A stretch of 21,700 nt of DNA, taken from JBPCRW01 sp050996405. GTDB lineage: Bacteria; Acidobacteriota; Blastocatellia; Pyrinomonadales; Pyrinomonadaceae. The notes under the pieces are model-generated. The model ran no database searches, was not told the origin of the DNA, and saw nothing but the letters and a program-made list of their open reading frames with translations. Shown piece by piece: positions 1 to 7,211 of this stretch; position 1 is the stretch's first letter; every line of letters starts with the position of its first letter. Location of the stretch: NCBI GenBank assembly GCA_050996405.1, contig JBPCRW010000096.1:1-21700 (forward strand), read 5' to 3'. The position numbers were made by a program, and so were the translations under genes.

Positions 1-46
1 TAAATTCAAGGCGAGGGATAAGCGGGGAAGAAATTTTACCGTCAAG

Positions 47-412
47 TTAAAGAACGAATTCTTTTTCCAAAAGAAGTTCTGACCGCCGGAGTTCGTAGCG
101 ACCGCGTCCGAAATTACCTTCGGGCGATAAAATCATTGCGATAAAATAATCTTCGCCGATAAAGCGCAAGATAAAAATACCGCTTTCGCCTGATAGCGTG
201 ACTTCGTGAAGTTTGCCGAGTCCCATTTCGCGGTTGGCGCGTCTCGTGTTTCTGATTAGCGAAATATATTCCGCGACCGCCACGTCGAGATTGGCTTCCT
301 TCATCTCCGGCTGCCAGACGCTTTCGACAACGATTCCGTCCGTTCCCATTATCAGCACGCCGAAGCAGCCTTCGACGTGATTTAATGCTGTTTGCAGAAC
401 TTCTTTAAACAT
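47..412 (-). CDS. Roadblock/LC7 domain protein (MglB-like)
   Basis: A 121-residue protein with the Roadblock/LC7 pattern. It opens with a helix (MFKEVLQTALNHVEGCFGVLIMG), continues with a 'DGIVVESV' strand, a central helix ending in RANREMGLGKLHEV, and a paired-strand C-terminal half (GIFILRFIGEDYFIAMIL). Proteins of this fold dimerise and regulate small Ras-like GTPases; MglB acts on MglA in cell polarity and pilus switching (family knowledge). It is the last gene of the pilus operon: the pilQ stop lies 15 bases upstream and GGAG sits about 11 bases before the ATG. Its place right after pilQ suggests a link between the pilus machine and a polarity GTPase (inference). No MglA-type GTPase is visible in the window. 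The family call is firm, the exact role is not. Confidence 0.85.
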   Translation of the reverse strand: MFKEVLQTALNHVEGCFGVLIMGTDGIVVESVWQPEMKEANLDVAVAEYISLIRNTRRANREMGLGKLHEVTLSGESGIFILRFIGEDYFIAMILSPEGNFGRGRYELRRSELLLEKEFVL

Positions 413-427
413 TGGTGCTTTACTCCG

Positions 428-2152
428 TTACGGTTTAACCGGAATTGCCGGTGTCGTCGTAGTCGTTGTGACCTGCTGCTGCGGCTGTCCGTTCGGCACA
501 AGCGACGTTGCCGGAGATTGCGGAACAACTTCCGGTGTCGGCGCGGAATTCGACGACGGATTTCCCATCGGAACGGGCTGAAGTATCGTCGTCGTGCGCG
601 TTCCCGTGCTGACGGTCGAACTGGTCGGGTTGCCCTGATAATCGGGGCGGTAAATGCGCGGCGTGATGAAAAACAGAATTTCATTCGATGTGCGCGAAAC
701 CGCTTTGCGTCTGAACAAGTTCTTTAAAACCGGAATTTTAGAGAGTCCCGGCGTGCTGAACTGGTCGTCGCCTTCGACATCCAGCAAAGCTCCGCCGACA
801 ACCGTCGTTCCGCCGTCGGGAACCATTACTTCGGTCTGCATTCTCTGCGAGTTGATAGCAGGCGTTCCGCCTGCCGCCACCGTTGAACTGACCGAGTTAT
901 TTTCCGTCACGACGTTTAAAACGACCGTGTTGGCATCGGTAATCTGCGGTGTGACGGCGAGCCGCAACGGAACTGAAACATACTGCGTCGTAAAGACTAC
1001 GCCGCCGCCGTTAGTTCCCGTCTGCGTCGTCACAATCGGAATTTGCTGACCGCTTTCAATCGTCGCCGAGCGATTATTCAAAGTCGTGATGCGCGGCGTG
1101 GCAATCGTTTTCGCCTGTCCTTTCTGTTCGCCCGCCGTAATCAGCGCGCTGATTTGCGCTGTTCCGAAAATGCCGGTCGTCAAACCGATAACCGTATTCG
1201 GAATTTGCGAAGCCAGCGTGTTAATCGGATTTACTCCGACTCCGGTTGGAATTCCGCCCGGATTTAGATTTGCGCTGCCATTTGTGCCGGGCGCGCCGCC
1301 GGGAAGATTGCCAGCCGAATAAGCCTGACCATTTCTGCCGAGCGCGACGGCGGCAAGCTGCACGCCGATGTCGCGGCTGAAATTTCGTGAAGCGATAACG
1401 ATGCGGGCTTCGATTTCAACCTGCGGTTCGGGCTGGTCGAGAAGTCCGACGAGTTGGCGCACGGCATCTATATTTTCCCGCACGTCGGTAACAATCAAAG
1501 TGTTGCTGCGCCCGTCAACTTCGACCGAGCCGCGCCGCGAAAGTCGTTTGGAGATAATTCCCAAAATTCCCTTGTCGCCGCCAGCGGAAGTTGTGCCGCC
1601 GCCCGCGCTTTCGCCGGAAGGCGCGCCGCCTTGAAACTGACCGGCGTTGCCGCCTGCCGCGCTTGTCAGACTGCCCGAAGCGCGGGCGTAATTCAAGCGG
1701 ATAAATTCCGTGTAGAGCGGCGATGTGTCAAGCTGGTTATCGCGGATTTGTCTGGCGACTGTCGCTTCGTTGGCAAGCACCGTGCGCTGGGCGATTCGCA
1801 AAATCGAGCCGTTTGTTTGAACGCCTAAATCCTGCGATTGCAGAATCGAATCGAGCGCGACATTCCACGGCACGTCCGAGACGTTGACCGTAATCGGAAC
1901 GTTGCTGACCGATTTATCAATCACGAAATTTACGCCGTATTGCTCGGTAATATAATTGAGAATGTCGCGGATGTCCGTATTGACGACATTCAAATTTATC
2001 GGCTCGCCGCGAAATCCCGGGTCGCCGTAATGTTTGCCTTCTTGCTGCGGCGCGACTTTCTGCGCGAAAGCAGTCAAAGCGAGACAACTGATGATTGCTA
2101 AAGCGAATAGAGCTTTTTTGCCGAACCCGCTTAAACATTGAAGAAAAGTCAT
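428..2152 (-). CDS. pilQ: type IV pilus secretin PilQ
   Basis: Outer-membrane secretin through which the pilus fibre passes. The ATG at 2152 is chosen over one 21 bases upstream because a GGGAGG Shine-Dalgarno sits just before it and the protein then begins with a signal peptide (cleavage near AFA|Q, residue 30). Domains in the 574 residues: an STN/N0-type domain at about 52-122 (INLNVVNTDIRDIL); an N1-type secretin domain at about 147-240 interrupted by a Gly/Ser-rich insert at 160-195; and the secretin barrel domain at about 245-500, with the typical VPDGGTTVVGGALL segment at 444-457 and the GLSKIPVLKNLF lip motif at 469-480. A Thr/Gln/Pro-rich tail follows. No AMIN domains are present, so the protein is shorter than the large myxobacterial and proteobacterial PilQ proteins. 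It lies last but one in the pilMNOPQ operon. Confidence 0.95.
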   Translation of the reverse strand: MTFLQCLSGFGKKALFALAIISCLALTAFAQKVAPQQEGKHYGDPGFRGEPINLNVVNTDIRDILNYITEQYGVNFVIDKSVSNVPITVNVSDVPWNVALDSILQSQDLGVQTNGSILRIAQRTVLANEATVARQIRDNQLDTSPLYTEFIRLNYARASGSLTSAAGGNAGQFQGGAPSGESAGGGTTSAGGDKGILGIISKRLSRRGSVEVDGRSNTLIVTDVRENIDAVRQLVGLLDQPEPQVEIEARIVIASRNFSRDIGVQLAAVALGRNGQAYSAGNLPGGAPGTNGSANLNPGGIPTGVGVNPINTLASQIPNTVIGLTTGIFGTAQISALITAGEQKGQAKTIATPRITTLNNRSATIESGQQIPIVTTQTGTNGGGVVFTTQYVSVPLRLAVTPQITDANTVVLNVVTENNSVSSTVAAGGTPAINSQRMQTEVMVPDGGTTVVGGALLDVEGDDQFSTPGLSKIPVLKNLFRRKAVSRTSNEILFFITPRIYRPDYQGNPTSSTVSTGTRTTTILQPVPMGNPSSNSAPTPEVVPQSPATSLVPNGQPQQQVTTTTTTPAIPVKP

Positions 2153-2226
2153 AATTTCCTCCCTGGAAACCATCTCCGCCGATTTTTGGGGCGAAAGATT
2201 ACAAAGTAAATTTTAGTTGGAATGAC

Positions 2227-2251
2227 GGCGCGAGTTTTTAAAGTTCGCGCC
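2227..2251 (-). other. hairpin between pilP and pilQ
   Basis: Perfect 7-base inverted repeat GGCGCGA/TCGCGCC (2227-2233 and 2245-2251) around an 11-base loop, in the 111-base gap between pilP and pilQ. On the transcribed minus strand no T-run follows, so it is not a standard intrinsic terminator. It could instead be an RNA stability or processing element that sets the pilQ level relative to pilMNOP (inference). Confidence 0.4.
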
Positions 2252-2263
2252 TCGAAAATTGGA

Positions 2264-3106
2264 TTACTGGTCGGTGTTAGTGGCGACTTTAACCGATTTT
2301 TTCTCGGTTTTTCGCGCGGAAGAAGATGCTTTGGCAGTAGATTTTTTAACGCTGCTTGCCCGAACTTTTTTGTCGGATTTGGCGGAATCTTTCGGTTCAG
2401 CCGCCTGCTTGTTCATTTCTTCGAGCGGCGAAGAAATTATGGCGGAATTCGCGGGCTTGGTTTTATCATCCGACGGATTCGCGGGCGCGGCGTTGGCGGC
2501 ACTTTCCGTTTTGCCCGAAGGTTCAACCGGCGCGGTTCCCTGAACTTCCTGGTCAACCGTATATTCGCGCAAAGTTTTATTTTCTTCGGCGGCGATAAAT
2601 TTTCCGTTGGTCATTTTCGTCACTTTACGAAAAACGAGTTTGTTTTCCTCAATCGCCACAAGCTGCCCGTCAAAAAATTTCTCGCCCGGATAAATCGTAT
2701 AGGAAAGTTTAATCGGCTTGGCTTCGACCATTGCGGCGTAACCGCGCGGCGTGTGAAAAATTCCCGTGACGCTCATTTCGTCGAGCGTCAGAACGCTGGT
2801 CACTTTCGGAAGCGGCTGATTGTTCAACGCCGCCGCTTCACGCAAGCGTTTGTAATACGCGATGCGGTCCTGAATCGGCGGAGCGGTGACGACACTCGGT
2901 CCGGCGGGTTTCGGTTTCGCGGCGGGCGACGACGCGGATGCCGGAGCGGAAGTTCGCGGCGCGGAAGTTCGCGGCGCGGCGGCGGCGGGCTTGGAAAACG
3001 GGTCGCGCTGGGCGAAAACTCGCGCCGATTCTCCGCTCGCCAGCAGCAATCCGATAACGGCAAGCGGCAAACTCAAAAATTTTAATTTTCTCGACTTGTT
3101 TATCAT
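2264..3106 (-). CDS. pilP: type IV pilus assembly protein PilP
   Basis: Periplasmic alignment-complex protein that ties the PilNO inner-membrane pair to PilQ. The ATG at 3106 is used because GAGAGAAAG precedes it; the longer frame would need a TTG at 3121. The 280 residues begin with an uncleaved or SPase I-type signal (KLKFLSLPLAVIGLLLASG, possible cut at VFA|QRDPF, residue 32). No lipobox cysteine is present, unlike the lipoprotein PilP of Proteobacteria. An Ala/Pro/Ser-rich linker (39-78) leads to a beta domain at about 100-170 (TLDEMSVTGIF, GYAAMVEAKPIKLSYTIYPGEKF) matching the PilP core. The C-terminal 100 residues are low-complexity and rich in Ala, Ser and Lys. It lies between pilO and pilQ in the operon; order and core support the call. 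Confidence 0.88.
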   Translation of the reverse strand: MINKSRKLKFLSLPLAVIGLLLASGESARVFAQRDPFSKPAAAAPRTSAPRTSAPASASSPAAKPKPAGPSVVTAPPIQDRIAYYKRLREAAALNNQPLPKVTSVLTLDEMSVTGIFHTPRGYAAMVEAKPIKLSYTIYPGEKFFDGQLVAIEENKLVFRKVTKMTNGKFIAAEENKTLREYTVDQEVQGTAPVEPSGKTESAANAAPANPSDDKTKPANSAIISSPLEEMNKQAAEPKDSAKSDKKVRASSVKKSTAKASSSARKTEKKSVKVATNTDQ

Positions 3107-3153
3107 ATCTTTCTCTCTCAAATAAAATCTTTATCTCAACTTGTCGCGCCGGA

Positions 3154-3804
3154 TTATTTCGCTGCTGCCGGAGCGGTCGCCGGTTGGTTCGGCGCGGGTT
3201 GCGTTCCGGTCGGCGCGGGCGCGCCCGGAGTTGTCGGCGGCGCGAGATTTTCCGGCGAAGCGTAATAAGCCGTCAGCGTAAATGTCGAATGCAGCGTCCG
3301 GTCAGCCGTCTGTTTGTCCAGTTGTTTTAAAGTGAAATCCTTAATCGAAACGATTCTGGGCAGTTTCGCCATCCGGTCGAAAAAGTCGCGCAGGTTATTG
3401 AAATTGCTGTCAACTTCAATCTCGACGGGCTTTTCCATAATCGAATTTTGCTGTGTATCTTCTTTCGGGAAAAAGCGGCTGATAATCAAGCGGCTGTCTC
3501 GCGCCGTGTCCTGCAAACCCTGCAAAACATTGGTGATTTCGCGCTGTTCCGGCAGCAAAACTTTCAATTCGTCGTATTCCTGCTGTTTGGCGGCATACAG
3601 GGCGCGTGTTTCGCTAAGGCGTTCAGTCTTGCGTTTAGCATCGTCATTTTTAGTTCGCAGTTGAGCCGTCTGGTCGTTCAATATTTCGGTCTCGGCGCGA
3701 ACGTCATTGGTGACAAAATACCGAACGCCATAAACCAACACGGCGGCGATACCGGCTAAAATGGCAAGCTGCCAATACCAATCTAATGATTTTATCTTTT
3801 CCAT
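3154..3804 (-). CDS. pilO: type IV pilus inner-membrane protein PilO
   Basis: A 216-residue single-pass inner-membrane protein of the pilus alignment complex, which dimerises with PilN. It has a short cytoplasmic start (MEKIKSLDWYWQ), one membrane helix at about 12-30 (LAILAGIAAVLVYGVRYFV), a coiled coil at about 36-80 (ETEILNDQTAQLRTKNDDAK and following), and a ferredoxin-like periplasmic domain with the family pattern ITNVLQGLQDTARDS, 'EIEVDSNFNNLRDFFDRMAKLPRIVSI'-type spacing and a final strand TFTLTAYY. A Pro/Ala/Thr-rich tail ends it. AAGGA lies about 12 bases before the ATG. It sits between pilN (80-base gap) and pilP (47-base gap). Confidence 0.93.
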   Translation of the reverse strand: MEKIKSLDWYWQLAILAGIAAVLVYGVRYFVTNDVRAETEILNDQTAQLRTKNDDAKRKTERLSETRALYAAKQQEYDELKVLLPEQREITNVLQGLQDTARDSRLIISRFFPKEDTQQNSIMEKPVEIEVDSNFNNLRDFFDRMAKLPRIVSIKDFTLKQLDKQTADRTLHSTFTLTAYYASPENLAPPTTPGAPAPTGTQPAPNQPATAPAAAK

Positions 3805-3884
3805 CGTTTTAGTTTCCTTTTCAGGTTGACCGTAAAAAATTTTCTGAAGGTGATTTTCTAAAATCCATTTTCGCTTATTTCGAG

Positions 3885-4652
3885 TTATTCTTTTCTCGCA
3901 ACCTGCGGCGGATTCGCGTTGCCGGAATTTGGCGCGGCGGGCTGCACGCTACTTGCCGTCGGCGCGTTTGAAACCGGCGGCGCGCCCGCCGGAGCGTTTG
4001 CCGGAGTCGCGCCGTTCATATTGTTTGCGCCGCTTGCTTTGGAAGGCGTGTAGGCGCAGTGGATTGTAAAATTAACGATTTCCGGTCGCGGCGCGTTCGG
4101 GTCGGACGAAGCCTGCACATACGGATTATCTTTGCGCTGCGTTTCGATATTCAAATTTGAAAACAGCCCGTCGGAAAATTCTAAATCGCGCCCGAATTTG
4201 GTGACGACCGATTCGTCCGGCGAATTTCCGTTAATGGTTAGCTGCTCGCCTTTTTGCTCGACGCTGTCGAGATAAAGTCCCGGATTCGCCAGAATTCTTT
4301 CTTTTAACGCTTCGAGAACCGCGCTCGGACCGGCTTGCGTCGAACGAAGCTGTTTAATGGCGGTAACGCGAGTATCGATATTTTTGATTTTTGCGTCGAG
4401 GTCGTTCAATTCTTTCAGCATCGCGTCATATTGAACCGCAATTTGTTTTTGTTCTTCGAGAGCTTTGGTCGCTTCGTCTTTCTGCATCGAGGTGTTGATA
4501 ATGTCAAAAGCAATAACCGCTATTGCCAATGCCAAAACCGCCAGCGACATCAGCAGCAGCCGCGTCATCGGACTCGCGGCGCGTCTTTCGACCGCGACGA
4601 CCGCGCCGCCCTGTCTATCCGTAACCGATTCTAAAAGGTTTATTTTAATCAT
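3885..4652 (-). CDS. pilN: type IV pilus assembly protein PilN
   Basis: A 255-residue bitopic membrane protein, partner of PilM and PilO. It begins with MIKINLLESV, the conserved N-terminal peptide (INLLP-type) that inserts into the PilM cleft. One membrane helix follows at about 31-50 (LLLMSLAVLALAIAVIAFDI), then a coiled coil (DEATKALEEQ to KNIDTRVTAIKQ) and a PilN-type periplasmic domain (GPSAVLEALKERI, GLYLDSVEQKGEQLTINGNS, FGRDLEFSDGLFSNL). The tail is Pro/Ala/Asn-rich. Its ATG overlaps the pilM stop as ATGA, so translation is probably coupled to pilM. Confidence 0.94.
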   Translation of the reverse strand: MIKINLLESVTDRQGGAVVAVERRAASPMTRLLLMSLAVLALAIAVIAFDIINTSMQKDEATKALEEQKQIAVQYDAMLKELNDLDAKIKNIDTRVTAIKQLRSTQAGPSAVLEALKERILANPGLYLDSVEQKGEQLTINGNSPDESVVTKFGRDLEFSDGLFSNLNIETQRKDNPYVQASSDPNAPRPEIVNFTIHCAYTPSKASGANNMNGATPANAPAGAPPVSNAPTASSVQPAAPNSGNANPPQVARKE

Positions 4653-5710
4653 CTTAATTCCACTCCCCTCAATGCCAGTCCGACGGCAACCGCCATCTCC
4701 GGCATAATTTCACTCAAATAATCGGGGTCAAATTTTCGCGCGTCAACTTTGATTTGGCGAAACGGGTCTAAAGTTTCGACCGGCAGTTCGAGACGCTTTG
4801 CCAAGCCTTCGCGCAAGCCTTCGAGTTTTGAGCCGCCGCCTGACACCAAAATTTTCTGCGCCGCCACGCCGCCGTCTTCGGCTGTCGCGCGGTAAAAGTC
4901 GAATGTTTTTTGAATTTCCAGCGCGACCATATCCATCACGTTATCCATCAAAGGCTCAATCGCTTTTTCTTCGACCGTTTCCGAATCGCTCGCCACGCCG
5001 CGCTTGACGGCTTCCGCCTGCTGAAAACTGATTCCCAAATTTCTTTGCAGAATATCCGTGAATTGACTGCCGCCGACGGTGATGTCGCGCGTAAAAAGTG
5101 AACGAGTTCCCTGCACGATATTGATATTCATTGTTGACGCGCCAATGTTGAGCAAGGTGACGACCTGCGATTCATCCGGCTGGTAATTGACTTCGTAGCA
5201 GTTTTGCAAAGCGAAAGTGTCAACGTCTATCACGATCGGCTGTTTGCCCGAAAGCTGAATCGCCTGTTTTAAGTTATCAATCCGCTCGCGCTTGCAGGCG
5301 GCGATTAAAACGTGCGTCGCCTGCGCGTTTTCGCCCGTTACCTGATAATCGAGCGTCACGTCCGACAAATCGTATGGAATATGTTCTTCGGCGTGCCAGT
5401 CGATTGATTCTTCGAGTTCGTCGCGGCTCATCGGCGGCAGCACGATATTTTTGATAATTACCGAATGACCGCTCACGCCTGTCACGACCTGTCCGGCTTT
5501 TATCTGGTGGTCTTTGCAAATGTTGTTAATCGCTTCGCTGACGGCGTTCAATTCCATAATCTGCCCGTCAACAACCGTGTCGCCCGGCAGATTTTCAAAT
5601 CCTAAACCCGCTAGATTCAGGCTGTTCATTTTGCCGTCAAGCTCAACGACTTTTATCGAACTCGAACCGATGTCCAAACCGGCAACGCTTTTCTTTTTAC
5701 CGAACTTCAT
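4649..5710 (-). CDS. pilM: type IV pilus assembly ATPase-like protein PilM
   Basis: A 353-residue cytoplasmic actin-like (FtsA/MreB fold) protein that nucleates the PilMNOP complex. The N-terminal phosphate loop VAGLDIGSSSIKVVEL (about 9-24) and a second nucleotide-site loop ILVSGGGSKLEGLREGLAKRL near residue 290 are clear. It also shows family segments such as SVIIKNIVLPPMSRDELEES and DWHAEEHIPYDL. AAGGAGC sits about 10 bases before the ATG. It is the first gene of the operon, preceded by a 438-base non-coding leader, and it overlaps pilN by 4 bases. Confidence 0.96.
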   Translation of the reverse strand: MKFGKKKSVAGLDIGSSSIKVVELDGKMNSLNLAGLGFENLPGDTVVDGQIMELNAVSEAINNICKDHQIKAGQVVTGVSGHSVIIKNIVLPPMSRDELEESIDWHAEEHIPYDLSDVTLDYQVTGENAQATHVLIAACKRERIDNLKQAIQLSGKQPIVIDVDTFALQNCYEVNYQPDESQVVTLLNIGASTMNINIVQGTRSLFTRDITVGGSQFTDILQRNLGISFQQAEAVKRGVASDSETVEEKAIEPLMDNVMDMVALEIQKTFDFYRATAEDGGVAAQKILVSGGGSKLEGLREGLAKRLELPVETLDPFRQIKVDARKFDPDYLSEIMPEMAVAVGLALRGVELR

Positions 5711-6148
5711 TATTTTTTTAGCTCCTTGCGGCTTTCTTAATCTGTCTCTATTACTTGCTGTCTTACCAAACGAGAAGATTTTTTCGACTTTTTAAGATAC
5801 GTTTATCACCCTTTTGATTTGTCTTTAAACACAAGACTTTTGGAGTGGCTTACGCCGACTGACGAAAATCCGATTGTTTCTATTTTTTAGTCTTTATGGA
5901 GTGCGACATTAACAATGTTTTTAATTTCGGCTGCGCTTTCGGAAAATCTTTTCGTGCTTTAAGGTGACGAATGTTGACGACTTTTGCGGTCATCGACAGA
6001 ATTTAAGTTACAACACTTATCAATCTGTGTCAACAGTTATTTACATTGTTTAACATCAAATTGAAAAAAACTTTCCAAATCGCTCAAAAAGCGGTCAAAA
6101 TGCGTGAATTATTTTTAGAATTTACTTTGAAATTTCAGCTTTAAAGAA
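5711..6148 (-). other. non-coding leader and promoter region of the pil operon
   Basis: 438 bases without a supportable gene. The stretch is AT-rich, separates the GNAT stop from pilM, and carries the likely pil promoter (6005-6033), giving a predicted leader of roughly 290 bases. No sigma-54 type GG-N10-GC pair was recognised, no T-tailed hairpin was seen after the GNAT gene, and no riboswitch class was recognised. The long leader leaves room for post-transcriptional control (inference). Confidence 0.5.
6005..6033 (-). promoter_or_regulatory. candidate sigma-70 promoter for pilM operon
   Basis: On the minus strand a perfect TTGACA (-35, 6028-6033) is followed after 17 bases by TAACTT (-10, 6005-6010). 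The spacing is ideal and the -10 is weak. It points toward pilM and is the best promoter-like pair in the gap. Confidence 0.4.
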
Positions 6149-6649
6149 CTATTTCTCGGAAAATTTATTCAGCATCTCCCAGAAACCGACATCAATCCAT
6201 CTGCCGAGTTTGTAGCCGACTTCTCTAAAATGCGCGACTTTTTCAAAGCCGATTTTTTCGTGAAAACGGACGCTGGCATCGTTCGGCAATGAAATTCCCG
6301 CCATTATCGCGTGAGTATCGGTTTCGGCAAGTTCGGCGAGAAATTTTTCGTAGAGTTTTGAACCAACTCCTTTTTGTTTTGCCTGATGTCTGACGTAAAT
6401 CGAAGCCTCGACCGAATGCTCATACGCCTGCCGCATTTTAAACTGCGCGGCATAGACGTAGCCCTGAATCTCGCCGTCTTCTTCCGCCACCAGATACGGA
6501 AAATTCGCGCTGAATTCATTGATGCGCTCCCGCATTTCTTCCGCGCTCAACGCTTCGGTTTCAAAAGTATGATGCGTGTTCAAAATATAATAATTATAGA
6601 TGTCGGCAATCTGCGCGGCATCCGCTAATTCAACTTGTCGAATGTTCAT
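6149..6649 (-). CDS. GNAT family N-acetyltransferase (phosphinothricin/methionine-sulfoximine acetyltransferase type)
   Basis: A 166-residue cytoplasmic acetyl-CoA-dependent acetyltransferase. It has the layout of the Pat/bar and MnaT/YncA group: N-terminal IRQVELADAAQIADIYNYYI with TFE at 34-36, the strand SVEASIYVRHQAKQKGVGSKLYEKFL holding the acetyl-CoA loop (Q/K-x-G-x-G), and the C-terminal LPNDASVRFHEKIGFEKVAHFREVGYKLGRWIDVGFWE region. These enzymes acetylate the amino group of small amino-acid analogues such as methionine sulfoximine or phosphinothricin; the true substrate here cannot be read. AGGG lies only about 5 bases before the ATG. It is monocistronic, with large gaps on both sides. 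Confidence 0.9.
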   Translation of the reverse strand: MNIRQVELADAAQIADIYNYYILNTHHTFETEALSAEEMRERINEFSANFPYLVAEEDGEIQGYVYAAQFKMRQAYEHSVEASIYVRHQAKQKGVGSKLYEKFLAELAETDTHAIMAGISLPNDASVRFHEKIGFEKVAHFREVGYKLGRWIDVGFWEMLNKFSEK

Positions 6650-6709
6650 TTTCCCTACTTTAACTCTATTTTCACAATTGTTTCAACATAAATAGGACTT
6701 TCTCATTTT

Positions 6710-6785
6710 TGCAGAAGTCCGCACGGAGTAAGGGCGCAATAGCAAATAAAAACACACTCGACTATTGTGCGTGTTTCCGCATTTT
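6710..6785. repeat. dispersed palindromic repeat, copy A
   Basis: Starts TGCAGAAGTCCGCACGGAGT and ends CGTGTTTCCGCATTTT, matching both ends of the copy at 20762-20838 in the same orientation while the middles differ. The ends are imperfect inverted repeats of each other, and the centre can fold (GCGCAATAG with CTATTGTGC). This is the structure expected of a short REP/MITE-like element. It carries no coding sequence of its own, although a spurious frame begins in it (MQKSARSKGA). Confidence 0.75.
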
Positions 6786-7078
6786 GAGAAACTTCCGTCC
6801 GACTGCGCCCGTGAACCGCAAGATTCGCGCAAAAAACGCCGTCTATCGGGTAAAAAGTGCCGTCGTCTGTGTTTTTTACTCCAACGGTCTGGTTAAAAAC
6901 TTCATCATTCGAGATTTAAGCGCGGCGCGTCGGATGCGGAACGTCGTCGCTCAAATTCGGAACTCGGTAGCAGTTCAAAACTGGAGACGAGACAGAGACC
7001 TGACCGTGAGGGAGGGTGGAAGTTTCTCCGCCCTTGCCCAACGCATCTTCTGCCTCTCCCGCCATTGACACGCTACCC

Positions 7079-7143
7079 TATTTCTAAAGAAATAATCCTG
7101 CCCTTCTACAAAAACAAATTTACAAGTCCGATTTCTGAAATCG
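7079..7143. promoter_or_regulatory. two perfect palindromes and TTGACA boxes upstream of pgi
   Basis: TATTTCT-AA-AGAAATA (7079-7094) and CGATTTC-T-GAAATCG (7129-7143) are perfect dyads sharing the ATTTC half-site, with centres about 50 bases apart. TTGACA hexamers lie at 7065-7070 and 7149-7154, but neither has a clear -10 at 16-18 bases. These look like operator sites for a dimeric regulator of the downstream isomerase gene (inference). Confidence 0.4.
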
Positions 7144-7211
7144 TTTGTTTGACAGCGCGATTCAAATTATCACAAGATTGCTAGATAGATTAGGTGCGGA
7201 GAACACTAAAG

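Larger units (their letters stand above)
6650..7211. other. 562-base intergenic region with repeat, structured stretch and palindromes
   Basis: No convincing gene. In order it holds a 76-base repeat copy (6710-6785), a stretch of moderate GC content, a GC-rich purine-biased stretch at about 6960-7065 with several small hairpins (GGGTGGA/TCCGCCC at 7014-7033, CAGTT/AACTG at about 6971-6983), and the AT-rich pgi upstream region with two palindromes. Open frames exist here (for example plus 6709-7068 and minus 6916-7065), but they lack good ribosome sites and one starts inside the repeat. Confidence 0.6.

Noticed and set aside
2222..3085. 287-codon open frame on the plus strand opposite pilP
   Set aside because: Arg/Phe/Gly-rich antisense shadow of pilP, with no ribosome site and no family features. 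Such long antisense frames follow from the codon bias of these genes.
6149..6649. ribosomal-protein RimI-type acetyltransferase identity
   Set aside because: The TFE segment, the extended C-terminal VGYKLGRWIDVGFWE region and the spacing fit the phosphinothricin/methionine-sulfoximine group instead.
6916..7065. 49-codon minus-strand frame in the GC-rich stretch (starts MAGEAEDALGKGG)
   Set aside because: Weak ribosome site and no recognisable family; the stretch looks more like a repeat or RNA. Kept only as part of the finding at 6960-7065.
6709..7068. 119-codon plus-strand frame beginning MQKSARSKGA
   Set aside because: It starts inside repeat copy A; the same false start appears at copy B (MQKPTRSKGV). 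No ribosome site and no coding pattern after the repeat.
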